64,000 bases of DNA from Saprospiraceae bacterium (GTDB lineage Bacteria > Bacteroidota > Bacteroidia > Chitinophagales > Saprospiraceae): the NCBI GenBank assembly GCA_027488135.1, contig JAIYCH010000056.1:1-64000 (forward strand), in the 5' to 3' direction. Every line of letters starts with the position of its first letter. Position 1 is the stretch's first letter. A model generated the notes under the pieces. That model made no database searches, had not been told where the DNA came from, and saw nothing but the letters and a program-made list of their open reading frames with translations. Positions 45,241-55,350 of this stretch are shown in pieces. The translations under genes and the position numbers were made by a program.

Positions 45241-46107
45241 TTAAGAAAGTGCAATAAGCAGTACCGCTGAAATGGCTAATGTTATGCCCATTAATTTATA
45301 TTTATTTGCCTTTTCTTTAAAGATAAGTAGTGCACCTAACATAGAAATGGCAATAATACCTACATTATTTATTGGAAACATCAAACTGGCATCCCATCCT
45401 TGTCCAATAGCTTTCATTAAATAATGAATGGACATGAAATTAGGAATGCCCAATAAAATACCATAGGGTATAATATGCCAAGGTATTCTAACTGCATTTT
45501 TTATTTTTTGTATAACCATAAACAAAATGCCCAGCGTAGCAGCGGTGCCGAATAGGGTAGCCAAAAATAGAGCAGATTGTTTAGATTCTGTGGATTTACC
45601 CAGCAGATAAAAAGCAGCATCAATGATGGAACTTAAAAGCCAGGTTAAAAGCGGGTAAAGCCAAAAAATCCATTTTCTTTTTTGTTCCGGGTCTTTTTGG
45701 AATGGCATATTAATAACTACGATGGCACTCATAGCAGCAATAATTCCTATAATGCGAAAAATAGTAAGATTTTCAGCATAAAATAGCACACCTATCATTA
45801 TGGGTGCAATAAGAGACATTTTTTGCGTAACTGAACTGATCATAATGCCAAAATAAGTAACTGTTTTGGACATGATGTTAAAAGTTAGAATAAATAAGCC
45901 ACCTAAAAGCAAAGCGTATATATTTATAGGCTCATATTTTATAAATTGAAAATTCAATGCATTGGCATTCACTACTAAAGTTGAAATAAGACAGGTGATA
46001 TAATTTACGGTGATTATTCCTTGTATATTCAAACCTTTATCAGAAAAATAGCGAAACATCCAAAGTAAGGTGCACGAACTCAATATGGACAATATAAGAT
46101 AAAGCAT
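45241..46107 (-). CDS. EamA/DMT-family transporter
   Basis: A 288-residue protein with about ten membrane helices in two EamA repeats (about 5-130 and 148-285), carrying typical turn sequences (IIGIIAAMSAIVVIN and LMGITLAISAVLLIAL at the repeat ends). The family exports amino acids, sugars or other metabolites; the substrate is unknown. Its promoter has a good -7 at 46131-46124. The YigZ-like gene follows. Confidence 0.87.
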   Translation of the reverse strand: MLYLILSILSSCTLLWMFRYFSDKGLNIQGIITVNYITCLISTLVVNANALNFQFIKYEPINIYALLLGGLFILTFNIMSKTVTYFGIMISSVTQKMSLIAPIMIGVLFYAENLTIFRIIGIIAAMSAIVVINMPFQKDPEQKRKWIFWLYPLLTWLLSSIIDAAFYLLGKSTESKQSALFLATLFGTAATLGILFMVIQKIKNAVRIPWHIIPYGILLGIPNFMSIHYLMKAIGQGWDASLMFPINNVGIIAISMLGALLIFKEKANKYKLMGITLAISAVLLIALS

Positions 46108-46123
46108 TTATTTATTTTAAATT

Positions 46124-46152
46124 CAAAGATAAGCGCAAAAGTCAGAAAACAA
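46124..46152 (-). promoter_or_regulatory. Promoter of the DMT transporter gene
   Basis: On the minus strand, TTG at 46152-46150, spacer 18 bp, TATCTTTG at 46131-46124. Confidence 0.5.
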
Positions 46153-46178
46153 TGTCCTACCATTATCAACTAATTAGC

Positions 46179-46186
46179 TATATTTG
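46179..46186 (+). promoter_or_regulatory. -7 element TATATTTG of the DUF1599 gene
   Basis: An exact TAnnTTTG match 23 bp upstream of the GTG start at 46210. No clear -33 element is visible. Confidence 0.45.
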
Positions 46187-46209
46187 CAAAAAATTTTAAA
46201 ATCGCTTGC

Positions 46210-46758
46210 GTGGAAAGAACGCTTAGTCAGTATGACGCTGAAATTTTTGCCTGTAGGGAACTTTTTATCCAGAAAACGTTAGATTACGGAACGTCTTGGC
46301 GTGTTTTAAGGCCAACTTCCCTGACTGACCAACTTCTGATAAAGGTAAAGAGGATACGTACCGTTCAAATGCTGGGTGCTCAAAAAATTATTGATCCCAT
46401 TAAACAGGAATATCAGGCCGTTGTCAATTATAGCATTATGGCCTTAATTCAACTTGAATTGCCAGACGATTACCCATTCGATATTTCAAAAGATGAAGCG
46501 GTTACTTTATATAACAAGCAGGTCGGCATTGCCAAACATTTAATGAGCAATAAAAACCATGATTATGGTGAAGTCTGGAGAGAAATGAGGTTAAGTTCTT
46601 TAGTCGATATCATGTTAACTAAATTATTGCGAATCAAACAAATTGAAGATAATTTTGGTAAAACAAATGTTTCAGAAGGGGTTGATGCTAACTATCAGGA
46701 TATTCTGAATTACGCTGTCTTCTCCCTTATCAAAATAACAGAACAATCATTAGTTTAA
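46210..46758 (+). CDS. DUF1599 (nucleotide modification associated) protein
   Basis: A 182-residue cytoplasmic protein starting at GTG. It contains two copies of one motif: LDYGTSWRVLRPTSLTDQ with LLIKVKRIR near residues 24-50, and HDYGEVWREMRLSSLVDI with MLTKLLRIK near 115-140. This is the tandem layout of DUF1599 proteins. The DYG..W.....SL.D pattern is probably a nucleotide or metal-binding helix pair. Function is unknown. It is followed 24 bp later by the BT_3928-type gene, a conserved pair in Bacteroidota. Confidence 0.87.
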   Translation: MERTLSQYDAEIFACRELFIQKTLDYGTSWRVLRPTSLTDQLLIKVKRIRTVQMLGAQKIIDPIKQEYQAVVNYSIMALIQLELPDDYPFDISKDEAVTLYNKQVGIAKHLMSNKNHDYGEVWREMRLSSLVDIMLTKLLRIKQIEDNFGKTNVSEGVDANYQDILNYAVFSLIKITEQSLV

Positions 46759-46782
46759 TTTTTTAAAAGTAAAAACTTATAT

Positions 46783-48267
46783 ATGACACTTACAGATATA
46801 ATAATGTATATGGCCATTGCAGGGGGTATATGGACAGCAATGGTCTTTTTTTTATGGCAAAAATCAAAAAATATTTTAATAACCTTTCTACAAAGTTTTT
46901 GTGGTGCGTTATTTATTTTTTCTGGTTGGGTAAAAGCGATAGATCCACTGGGAACTGCCTATAAAATGGAACAATATTTTGCAGAGTTTAAAGTGACTTT
47001 TTCACAAACCTCCTTGAGTTCTTTGGCTGATATTTTTCCGGTTATGGCAGAATATGCCATTGTTTTTGCTGTAACTATGATTGTATTTGAAATTGTATTG
47101 GGTATTATGCTGCTTTTTGGCATTTATCAAAAAATTACAGCATGGTCTTTTTTCTTGCTTATTTTGTTTTTTACCTTTTTAACAGGTTTTACATATCTTA
47201 CTGGTTATGTTCCGGAAGGTGTCAATTTTTTCTCGTTTTCTCAATGGGGAGATTATGTTGAAACCAATATGAAGGTTACGGATTGTGGTTGTTTTGGTGA
47301 TTTTATTAAGTTGAAACCTAAAGTTTCTTTTTTGAAGGATATATTTTTACTCGTTCCAGCGATTCTTTTTATTGTATTTAATAAAAATTTATTTTCTCTT
47401 TTTACTCCGGTAACACGAAATAGTATTCTTGCTATTAGTTTGGCAGGCTTCACTTTTTATTCTTTCTCCAATTTTGTATGGGATTTGCCACACACAGATT
47501 TCAGGCCGTTTAAAATTGGAAATAATATAAGAGAAATGAAAAAAAGCGAGAAGGAAGCTGCCGCCGCTGTGAAAATTGTAGCTTACAAAATGACTAATTT
47601 AAAGTCTGGAGAGATTGTTGAAGTGCCTTTTGATACCTATATGCTCGAATATAGTAAATATCCTACCTCTGAATGGAAGCTTGAACAGATGAAGTCCGAA
47701 CCAGCCATAGAAAAAACTAAAGTGAGTGATTTTGAAGTAGCCGATATAGATGGAAATGATAAAACAGAGGATATTTTAAATTATCCTGGCTTTTCATTTA
47801 TGATTATCGCTTATAAATTAAATGAATCAGTGGTGAATACTACCAGAATTCAAAAAGATTCTGTATTTGTATTGGATAGTTTGTTAGTAGGAAAAACCTA
47901 TCAGTACAATAATGTTTTTGACAGAATAGTAGAAAAAACGATTCCCGTTAAGACCTATTCATGGAAAGAGAATTATGCAGCATCCTGGAAAAATGATCTT
48001 CTCCCTGTTTTAAATCCTTTGTTGAAGGAAAATATAAAAGTTTTCGCTATTACTAAATATACTGATAAACAAATGATTACTGATTTTAAAAAATCAGTGA
48101 AAGTTGATTTTCCTATTTATATGGCTGATGATATTTTGTTGAAAACGATTGTGCGTTCCAATCCTGGTGTGGTTTTATTAAAAGACGGAAAAGTGATTTC
48201 TAATTGGCATATAAATCAGTTGCCTGATGCCAAAGAACTTATTACTTTGTTTGATTTAAATAAATAA
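46783..48267 (+). CDS. BT_3928-type membrane protein: DoxX-like domain plus thioredoxin-like domain
   Basis: A 494-residue protein. Five or so membrane helices lie in residues 1-240, including a DoxX-like first half (SGWVKAIDPLGTAYKMEQYF) and the DCGCFGDFIKLKP cysteine motif. A C-terminal periplasmic thioredoxin-like part lies at about 330-490, without the CxxC pair. It is the family annotated BT_3928 in Bacteroidota, usually in a cluster with DUF1599. It is expected in the inner membrane; a redox or quinone role is likely but not shown. Confidence 0.87.
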   Translation: MTLTDIIMYMAIAGGIWTAMVFFLWQKSKNILITFLQSFCGALFIFSGWVKAIDPLGTAYKMEQYFAEFKVTFSQTSLSSLADIFPVMAEYAIVFAVTMIVFEIVLGIMLLFGIYQKITAWSFFLLILFFTFLTGFTYLTGYVPEGVNFFSFSQWGDYVETNMKVTDCGCFGDFIKLKPKVSFLKDIFLLVPAILFIVFNKNLFSLFTPVTRNSILAISLAGFTFYSFSNFVWDLPHTDFRPFKIGNNIREMKKSEKEAAAAVKIVAYKMTNLKSGEIVEVPFDTYMLEYSKYPTSEWKLEQMKSEPAIEKTKVSDFEVADIDGNDKTEDILNYPGFSFMIIAYKLNESVVNTTRIQKDSVFVLDSLLVGKTYQYNNVFDRIVEKTIPVKTYSWKENYAASWKNDLLPVLNPLLKENIKVFAITKYTDKQMITDFKKSVKVDFPIYMADDILLKTIVRSNPGVVLLKDGKVISNWHINQLPDAKELITLFDLNK

Positions 48268-48293
48268 GATTTTTTAAAATATTAAGTACTGTT

Positions 48294-49232
48294 ATGCTGA
48301 GTCGAAGAAATGTTAGGGTAAAGGTGATGCAAATTTTGTATGCCTTGGGCAGAGATGTTACTCAGGATTATACCAAGGGGCTTTTAGGTTATAGAAGACA
48401 AATTAATCAATCTTTTGACCTTTATCTTTTAGTACTATTTTATGTGATTAAAATAGCAGGTTATGCTTCTATTGACTTGAAAAATAGAAAATTAAGACAT
48501 AGACCTACGGAAGAAGATAAATTTTTTAAACCCATTTTAGCAACTAATCCGCACATTAAATCGCTTTCCGATAATATCGGGTTGTTCAATCTTATTGATA
48601 CCCACGATATCAGAGAAAAATTAGATGAAGACTTAGTTAGATTGATGTATAATGAGTTTTTAAAATCAGAAGAATATAAGGAATTTTTAATTGCTGAGTC
48701 ATTATCACCTGATGATTATGTTAATATTTATTTGAGTTTACTAAAGACCTGTCTTCAATCTAATCATTTTCAAGAAGTGCTGGAAGATAATTATTCCCAA
48801 TGGATTGATGATGAATCTTTAGTGGTTGGAGCCATTAAAAAAACTTTAAAGCAACTTCCTGTAGCTTCTGATTTTTATAAAGAATACATTCCTTCAGATG
48901 AGGCTACGGTGGAATTTGGTGAGTTTTTATTGGAAACGGTATATTTTAAGGATAAGGAATTACTGGATATAATTTCTCCTAATTTACAAAATTGGGATGC
49001 GGAAAGAGTGGCTGTCATTGATATGATTTTAATAAAAATGGCTATTGCAGAACTGATGAATTTTAATTCAATCCCCGGAAAGGTCACTTTAAATGAATAT
49101 GTGGAAATTTCTAAAACCTACTCTACAGATAAAAGCAAAGATTTTATTAATGGTATCTTAGATAGGTTATTTAAACAACTTACGGAAGATCAAAAAATTT
49201 TAAAAGAGGGTAGAGGTCTGCTGGACAGCTAG
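48294..49232 (+). CDS. nusB: Transcription antitermination factor NusB
   Basis: A 312-residue protein. The first 30 residues (RRNVRVKVMQILYAL) and the last 110 (RVAVIDMILIKMAIAELMNFNSIPGKVTLNEYVEISKTYSTDKSKDFINGILDR) align with the all-helical NusB fold, which binds boxA of rRNA leader RNA with NusE. Length is about twice that of E. coli NusB because of a central insertion that is normal in Bacteroidota. The gap to guaA is 24 bp. Confidence 0.94.
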   Translation: MLSRRNVRVKVMQILYALGRDVTQDYTKGLLGYRRQINQSFDLYLLVLFYVIKIAGYASIDLKNRKLRHRPTEEDKFFKPILATNPHIKSLSDNIGLFNLIDTHDIREKLDEDLVRLMYNEFLKSEEYKEFLIAESLSPDDYVNIYLSLLKTCLQSNHFQEVLEDNYSQWIDDESLVVGAIKKTLKQLPVASDFYKEYIPSDEATVEFGEFLLETVYFKDKELLDIISPNLQNWDAERVAVIDMILIKMAIAELMNFNSIPGKVTLNEYVEISKTYSTDKSKDFINGILDRLFKQLTEDQKILKEGRGLLDS

Positions 49233-49256
49233 TAACCCACATAATGTCAAAAGATT

Positions 49257-50810
49257 ATGCAGGATTCGATATTGATTTTAGATTTTGGTTCTCAATATAC
49301 CCAACTTATTGCTCGGCGAGTCAGGGAAATGGAGGTTTACAGTGAAATAAAGCCGTTTAACCAGGTTCCTGAAGATCTCTCTGATTTCAAGGGAGTAATT
49401 TTATCAGGCAGTCCATTTTCTGTTCAAGATGAAAATGCACTTCAAGTTGATTTATCTAAAATTTTAGGGCATTTGCCAGTATTGGGTATCTGTTATGGGG
49501 CGCAATATATAGCTCAGTCGCTTGGTGGTAAAGTGGAAAAATCTGATAAAAGAGAATATGGTAAAGCATCTCTTGAGATCGTTTCTGATCATAGCAAATT
49601 ATTTGATGGCGTCGAAATGAATAGTCAGGTTTGGATGTCACACGCTGATACCATTACTAAAATTCCAGAGGGTTTTGAAATTTTAGCTAAAACCAATGAC
49701 ATTCCCATTGCTGCTTTTGGAAGTAATAACAAGTCGTTCGATGCGGCAGTAGTTTGTTTACAATTTCATCCAGAGGTTACACATAGTGTTGAAGGATTTA
49801 AAATATTAGAAAATTTCGTAAGAAATATGGCTGGCTGTGAGGGAAATTGGACGCCGGCAGCCTTTGTGAAATCTACCGTGGCCGATGTTAGAAATAAAAT
49901 AGGCAATGACCATGTCATATTAGGATTAAGTGGCGGTGTTGATTCATCGGTTGCTGCTGCTTTACTTCATAAAGCCATTGGAAATCAGCTGGTTTGTGTT
50001 TTTATTGATAATGGTTTACTTAGGAAAAATGAATATGAGGAAGTGCTGCACAGCTATAAAGATATGGGTTTAAGGGTCATTGGTGTGGACGCTAAAGCTC
50101 ATTTTTATTCAGCTTTAAAAGGTGTTTCTGATCCCGAAGCAAAAAGAAAAGCTATTGGAAAAGCTTTTATTGATATTTTTGAACAACAGGCTAAGTTACT
50201 TGAAAGTGCCGATAATAAGATAGCCTATTTAGCGCAGGGAACCATCTATCCCGATGTCATTGAATCTGTTTCTGTTCACGGTCCTTCTGTAACTATAAAA
50301 TCACACCATAACGTTGGTGGTTTACCTGAGAAGTTGAATTTAAAAATTGTTGAACCTCTTCGAATGTTATTCAAGGATGAAGTGAGAAGGGTTGGAAAAG
50401 AAATGGGCGTAGCTCCGGATATATTAAACAGACACCCTTTTCCAGGTCCAGGTCTGGGTATTCGTATTTTAGGAGATATCACCGCAGAAAAAGTTAGATT
50501 GCTACAAGAGGCAGATGCCATTTTTATAAACGGTTTAAAAGAAGAGGGGCTTTATAATGAAGTCTGGCAGGCTGCTACCATTTTATTACCCATTTTTGCC
50601 GTCGGTGTAATGGGTGATGAACGTACTTATGAGCAGGTGGTTGCGCTGAGAGCCGTAACTTCACTGGACGGTATGACCGCTGAATGGTGTCATTTACCTT
50701 ATTCGTTCTTGGGTAAAATAAGTACAGACATAATTAATCAAGTTAAGGGAATAAATAGAGTTGTTTATGATATCAGTACCAAACCCCCGGCAACGATTGA
50801 GTGGGAATAA
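49257..50810 (+). CDS. guaA: GMP synthase (glutamine-hydrolysing)
   Basis: A 517-residue enzyme converting XMP to GMP. It has a class I glutamine amidotransferase domain, with C79 in GICYGAQ and a His/Glu in QFHPEVTHS. The ATP pyrophosphatase P-loop LSGGVDSSV follows near residue 225. The C-terminal dimerisation domain ends in KPPATIEWE. It is full length. The 3' 44 bp overlap the start of the following lipoprotein gene in another frame. Confidence 0.97.
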   Translation: MQDSILILDFGSQYTQLIARRVREMEVYSEIKPFNQVPEDLSDFKGVILSGSPFSVQDENALQVDLSKILGHLPVLGICYGAQYIAQSLGGKVEKSDKREYGKASLEIVSDHSKLFDGVEMNSQVWMSHADTITKIPEGFEILAKTNDIPIAAFGSNNKSFDAAVVCLQFHPEVTHSVEGFKILENFVRNMAGCEGNWTPAAFVKSTVADVRNKIGNDHVILGLSGGVDSSVAAALLHKAIGNQLVCVFIDNGLLRKNEYEEVLHSYKDMGLRVIGVDAKAHFYSALKGVSDPEAKRKAIGKAFIDIFEQQAKLLESADNKIAYLAQGTIYPDVIESVSVHGPSVTIKSHHNVGGLPEKLNLKIVEPLRMLFKDEVRRVGKEMGVAPDILNRHPFPGPGLGIRILGDITAEKVRLLQEADAIFINGLKEEGLYNEVWQAATILLPIFAVGVMGDERTYEQVVALRAVTSLDGMTAEWCHLPYSFLGKISTDIINQVKGINRVVYDISTKPPATIEWE

Positions 50811-52176
50811 TTTTTTCTTGAATATTTTAATTTTTGCCTTTTTGCTGCTGTCCACCGCTTGTAGTTCAAGCAGATCCGTAGCCTCAGTTACGTCTATACC
50901 TCCTTCTGATTTTACTAATCAATCGCGTATTTTGGTTGGAAAATTAGATACGCTCAAAGTATTTTTTTACCCAACAGATCAGTTGCTACCTATTAAGTCA
51001 GATAAGTTAGCAAAGGAATTTCCAAATGATCAAATACACATTGCAAAAGGTAAGTTAACTAAAGATGATACCTTGAAAATTGGGTTTGTACTTCCCTTTC
51101 TTAATGATAATATTTCCTTAGGTGGTCGGGGTGATATTAATAATTCTGTAAGCAGGTGGGCTATTCATTATTATACCGGGGCAAAATTAGCTTTGGAAAA
51201 GTGGAAAAATAAGGGGGTCTCGTTTGAATCTGTTGTTTGGGATTCTGGTCCGGATACTGTATCTCTTCAAAAACGAGTTTTAGATGATCCCCGATTTTTA
51301 GAAGTACCCCTGGTCATTGGGCCTTATCATAGAGATAATATCAAGTATCTGGCTAATTATGCTAAAAATTCAGGGGTATTATTGTTTTCTCCTTTCAGTG
51401 CAGCTCAGAATTTAACAGAAGATAATCCTTTTTTCTATCAGGTTAATCCTACTATAGAAACGCAGATTTCAGCTATTGTCGATCATGTAAATCAATACGC
51501 ACGTACTGAAGATATTTTGATAATACAGAAAGATTCGGATGTAAAACTGAACGAATTATTTTTATCGTCTTTTATATCTAAAGGAAAGCAAGAGGATGAG
51601 GGGCTTCCTAAAACCCTTTTGTTATCTGCTAACGTAAATTCCTGGGTAAAAAATTTATTACCTGAATTGCAAAAAAGAGAAAAATTGGTCATTATTATGT
51701 CCTCTTACTCAGATGAAGTTTTTTTAAATAACCTGCTGCAAGAATTGAATAGAGAATCATTTGATAAAAAGGAAATCATTGTATATGGATTATCACCATG
51801 GTTGAATTTAGAAAAAATTGATTTTCAACTACTTGATATGCTAAATTTCCATGTTTCTTCTCCTTATTACATAAATACTGGAAACAGTGAGGTAAGAGAA
51901 TTTCAACAAAAATTTTACGAGGAACTTGGTGTTTTTCCGCAACCGGAAGCATTCCAAGCATTTGATTTAGTAAATCTGCTGTTTGAAAATTGGATAAAAA
52001 CCGGAGATGTTTTTCAGGAGGATTTGGATCATTTTGAAGCTGCTCAATTTTTGTCAGCTCCTTATCAGTTCAAAAAAGTGAAAACATCGGTAGATGATAT
52101 AGAAAAATGGCAATCAAATAGAAATCAAAACGTAATGATTTTAAAATTTTCAGGTTTTGGTTGGCAAAAAGACTAA
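50767..52176 (+). CDS. Periplasmic-binding-protein (PBP1)-type lipoprotein
   Basis: A 469-residue lipoprotein with lipobox cysteine C32 (LLSTAC) and a type 1 periplasmic-binding-protein fold from about residue 95 ([39 protein letters not shown]). Related Bacteroidota proteins next to guaA are annotated as amino-acid ABC substrate-binding or PBP1/LysM proteins; I see no LysM repeat here. The n-region of the signal peptide is long if 50767 is the start; TTG at 50797 would give a more typical one. No transporter genes are adjacent, so a non-transport sensor role is possible. Confidence 0.8.
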   Translation: MISVPNPRQRLSGNNFFLNILIFAFLLLSTACSSSRSVASVTSIPPSDFTNQSRILVGKLDTLKVFFYPTDQLLPIKSDKLAKEFPNDQIHIAKGKLTKDDTLKIGFVLPFLNDNISLGGRGDINNSVSRWAIHYYTGAKLALEKWKNKGVSFESVVWDSGPDTVSLQKRVLDDPRFLEVPLVIGPYHRDNIKYLANYAKNSGVLLFSPFSAAQNLTEDNPFFYQVNPTIETQISAIVDHVNQYARTEDILIIQKDSDVKLNELFLSSFISKGKQEDEGLPKTLLLSANVNSWVKNLLPELQKREKLVIIMSSYSDEVFLNNLLQELNRESFDKKEIIVYGLSPWLNLEKIDFQLLDMLNFHVSSPYYINTGNSEVREFQQKFYEELGVFPQPEAFQAFDLVNLLFENWIKTGDVFQEDLDHFEAAQFLSAPYQFKKVKTSVDDIEKWQSNRNQNVMILKFSGFGWQKD

Positions 52177-54584
52177 AAAGGTAGTCCAAGTCCAAAATTA
52201 AGATTGACATTTTTCCATTGTAGATCTTCTTTCTTTGCCCAGTAACTACCATCTTTGCCGCTATATGGATATCTAAGAGGTATTCCCAAATCAAGGCGGA
52301 ACATAAAATAGGTAAAATCTATTCTTATTCCCGCCCCGGGACTTAAGGCTATTTGTCTGTAAAATGCATCACTTTGACCTTTTGGATTGAATGGTTCGGT
52401 ATTCAGGTTCTTTTTCCATTGAAAGTTAGACCCAGGTCTTGATTCATCTTTTTTCAACGTCCAAACATTACCGCCATCAAGGAATAGTGCGCCTTGAACT
52501 CGCCAAAAAGCTTTGAATCGCCATTCTAAGTTAAATTCTATTTTTAAGTCACCTGTCTGAAAAAACACCAAACGGTTGCTCTCAGTGAGTGAAAAAGAAT
52601 CTATGTACCCTCCAGGACCTAAACCTCTGGCTGCCCAGCCTCTTATGCTATTAGGGCCTCCTACATAAAATTGCTTTATATAAGGAACTGTTGCGGTGTA
52701 TCCAAAGGGTAAAGCTAGTCCCGTATTTATTCTGGCTGCAAAAGTATTATTATTTGGAAAATTATAATATAATCTGAAATCTACCTCTGATTTTACAAAT
52801 TGAGAAAAAAGCGTGGAGAAAATTTTAAAAGGATTTTTAGTTCCTGAAATTTCATCGACGGCTTTGTTAAGTAGCCAAAGTTCTCCCCCTGCTGTTTCAA
52901 AATTAAAGTTAAATTGATTTGAAATCCCTCTTATGTTTTGAACCTTTTGGTTCGCAAAATTTATATCTCTGAATAAAATACTGGCAAATAGTTGTTTAGA
53001 AAAACTATTTGCTAAAAAGGGATTGGTTTCAATTATTTTTTGACCTTGAGTAAAAAAATATGGTCGAATATAGTCAAATGCAGCATGATTTACAGATATT
53101 CGTTTGTTTTGTCCCAGGTTTAACTCCACCCCGTAGGCAAGATTGGCTAATTGATAGCGGTAAAAATCTAATAACAATACATAACCTGCACTGGCGGTTA
53201 ATTTTGCGGTGGAATATTCTTCAAAATTTCTCCAGAATTCAGTATTTCCGGAAGTAAAATATTTCATTAAACGCCAGGTTCCTAAATAATCACTAAATCG
53301 GGGAATTGATATGGTATTTTGAGCTCTCAGGTCTATGGTATTCCAAAATTTACTTCTTGGCTCTGGATTAAATTCGACACCAGCAGATAAATTAAACAAA
53401 CTATTTTCTGCACCGCGAAATAGATTTCTGTGCCTTATGGACGGGCTCATTGACAATCCAATGAGATTACCAGCACCTGCTGCATTACTTCTATTGGTAT
53501 AATTTAACTCTACATCAAATCCAATTTCAATCTTAGGCGCAATGGATAGTTCAATATCAATGTCAACCATTGCTTCTCCTTGATTGATAACTGGTTTAAT
53601 TCGAATAAATTTGAATACACCTAAACTGGATAATAAGCGTAAACTTTCAGTGTAATCTTCTTCTTTATATTTTGTGCCAGGTCTGAATCTTATAGACTTT
53701 ATTAATTGATTGGGTTTTACCTGCCATTCTGCGTCATAACTATTTAATTGAATACCGAACAAAGTGGTATCAATTAAGATTTTTAATGAGTCATTTATTT
53801 CTGCATTTATATTAACCTTGCAATATCGAATGGTATATGAAACATGGTTACTGTCATTTATTGGAAATGATATGTTCTGATAAAGTTTTGTTTTGTAGGG
53901 TATGGCCGATGTATCAACTTCCAATTCTTCAAAAACATTTTGCGAAAAATTTAGATACCCCTCATTCCTTAAATGCTTAATAATTCTTTCTTTTTCAAGG
54001 TTATACAGACCGTACTCAAAAGGTTTGTTTTTTCCTAACAAGGTTTTACCACTGATATTAATTAGTTCTTGTTCTATTTTTTTGTCAGGGCTTGTAAAAA
54101 TAATTGTATCAATAGTATATTTATTTCCAGGTTGAAGGATATAGGTAATATCACCTTTTAAGTCTTTTAAAGTATCCATTTTAAAAGTAACTTTCGCATC
54201 TAAGTACCCTTTTGACTGGAGATAATTTTTAGCGTTGATCGAATTAGTCTCTAGTTGATTATACTTAATAATCGCTGGTTCTTCACCAATAGTCTCACGT
54301 AGCCATTTATCTAATTTTGTAGTATCATTAACCTGACTGGCTTTGTAGTAGAACCAAATCCTGGGTATGAATAAAAATTTTTTATTCATCGCAGGTTTTA
54401 AATTAGTTTTTAATACGTAAGTTAAATTACTTTTATCTTCTATGATCTGGTTTTTCGGCCATTCAATATTATTATTTCTAAGTAAATAGGTGTTATTATT
54501 TCTATATTTTGTAGTAGAGCATCCCATTAACCATAATAAAGGAATAACATATATAACTTTAAATAATCCTTTTAACTTTGTCAT
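52173..54584 (-). CDS. tamL: TamL-type Omp85 outer membrane lipoprotein
   Basis: An 803-residue protein with lipobox cysteine C22 (LLWLMGC). Several POTRA domains lie in the first 360 residues (SKGYLDAKVTFKMD; LRNEGYLNFSQNVFEEL; RFRPGTKYKEEDY; SSLGVFKFIRI). A 16-strand Omp85 barrel follows in the second half, with FYVGGPNSIRGWAARGLGPG (lid lock VRGY/F-type motif) and the C-terminal residue F (GLGLPF). This is the lipidated TamA-like protein of Bacteroidota that works with TamB. Start codons of this gene and the divergent SpoU gene abut directly. Confidence 0.93.
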   Translation of the reverse strand: MTKLKGLFKVIYVIPLLWLMGCSTTKYRNNNTYLLRNNNIEWPKNQIIEDKSNLTYVLKTNLKPAMNKKFLFIPRIWFYYKASQVNDTTKLDKWLRETIGEEPAIIKYNQLETNSINAKNYLQSKGYLDAKVTFKMDTLKDLKGDITYILQPGNKYTIDTIIFTSPDKKIEQELINISGKTLLGKNKPFEYGLYNLEKERIIKHLRNEGYLNFSQNVFEELEVDTSAIPYKTKLYQNISFPINDSNHVSYTIRYCKVNINAEINDSLKILIDTTLFGIQLNSYDAEWQVKPNQLIKSIRFRPGTKYKEEDYTESLRLLSSLGVFKFIRIKPVINQGEAMVDIDIELSIAPKIEIGFDVELNYTNRSNAAGAGNLIGLSMSPSIRHRNLFRGAENSLFNLSAGVEFNPEPRSKFWNTIDLRAQNTISIPRFSDYLGTWRLMKYFTSGNTEFWRNFEEYSTAKLTASAGYVLLLDFYRYQLANLAYGVELNLGQNKRISVNHAAFDYIRPYFFTQGQKIIETNPFLANSFSKQLFASILFRDINFANQKVQNIRGISNQFNFNFETAGGELWLLNKAVDEISGTKNPFKIFSTLFSQFVKSEVDFRLYYNFPNNNTFAARINTGLALPFGYTATVPYIKQFYVGGPNSIRGWAARGLGPGGYIDSFSLTESNRLVFFQTGDLKIEFNLEWRFKAFWRVQGALFLDGGNVWTLKKDESRPGSNFQWKKNLNTEPFNPKGQSDAFYRQIALSPGAGIRIDFTYFMFRLDLGIPLRYPYSGKDGSYWAKKEDLQWKNVNLNFGLGLPF
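54573..54580 (+). promoter_or_regulatory. -7 element TAACTTTG at the SpoU-family gene start
   Basis: An exact TAnnTTTG match ending 4 bp before the ATG at 54585. A transcript from here would be leaderless. The element lies inside the coding region of tamL (the opposite strand). Confidence 0.4.
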
Positions 54585-55343
54585 ATGCTTTCAAAAAATA
54601 AAATTCATCACCTAACGAGTCTGCAAAATAAAAAGTTCCGGGAACAATTTTGCGAATTCCTCCTTGAAGGAGATAAGATAGTTAAGGAGTCTTTGGTTCA
54701 AAAAAATTTCAGACTGTTAGAAATTCTTGCCGTTGAGCGCTGGGTCGAAGAAAATACCATCCTTTTAGGAAAAAATAAACAAGTTGATGTAACTATTATT
54801 TCTGAAAAAGAACTGGGCAGAATCTCCTCTCTAAAATCACCCAATCAGGTCATGGCTAGACTTGCTTTTAGTGAGCAGGTCTTTAATTTACCATTAGCCG
54901 CTGCTGGACTAACCATTTATCTGGACGGTGTTCAGGACCCTGGAAACGCTGGCACTATCATTAGGACAGCAGAGTGGTTTGGTGTTAAACAAATCGTTTT
55001 TTCTCCTGATTCAGTGGACAGATTTAATACAAAATTTCTTCAGTCGGCCATGGGGTCAATTTTTCGGGTAACCTTTCTTCATATTGATTATGAGATTTTT
55101 AAAAAATTAACACTCGATTTACCTTGGTGGGGGGCAAGTCTTTCAGGAAAAAGTATAGATGAATACATTCCTTCTACACCTGGCGTCCTGGTTATGGGTA
55201 ACGAAGGTTCTGGTATCCGACCAGAAGTAGAAAAATTATTAGACGAAAAATTGAAAATACCTAAGAACAATAATGCAGAGACAGAAAGCCTTAATGTATC
55301 TGTTGCTACAGGAATCCTTTTAAATAAATTAACCAGTCGTTAA
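54585..55343 (+). CDS. SpoU/TrmH-family RNA 2'-O-ribose methyltransferase
   Basis: A 252-residue RNA methyltransferase. The N-terminal substrate-binding domain (KNKIHHLTSLQNKKFREQF...LLEGDKIV) precedes a SPOUT domain: LDGVQDPGNAGTIIRTAEWFG, MGNEGSGIRPEVEKL, VSVATGILLNKL (knot motifs 1-3). It probably methylates 23S rRNA or tRNA with S-adenosylmethionine. The start codon abuts that of tamL in CATATG. It converges with the thioredoxin-fold gene 8 bp downstream. Confidence 0.92.
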   Translation: MLSKNKIHHLTSLQNKKFREQFCEFLLEGDKIVKESLVQKNFRLLEILAVERWVEENTILLGKNKQVDVTIISEKELGRISSLKSPNQVMARLAFSEQVFNLPLAAAGLTIYLDGVQDPGNAGTIIRTAEWFGVKQIVFSPDSVDRFNTKFLQSAMGSIFRVTFLHIDYEIFKKLTLDLPWWGASLSGKSIDEYIPSTPGVLVMGNEGSGIRPEVEKLLDEKLKIPKNNNAETESLNVSVATGILLNKLTSR

Positions 55344-55350
55344 GATAAAA

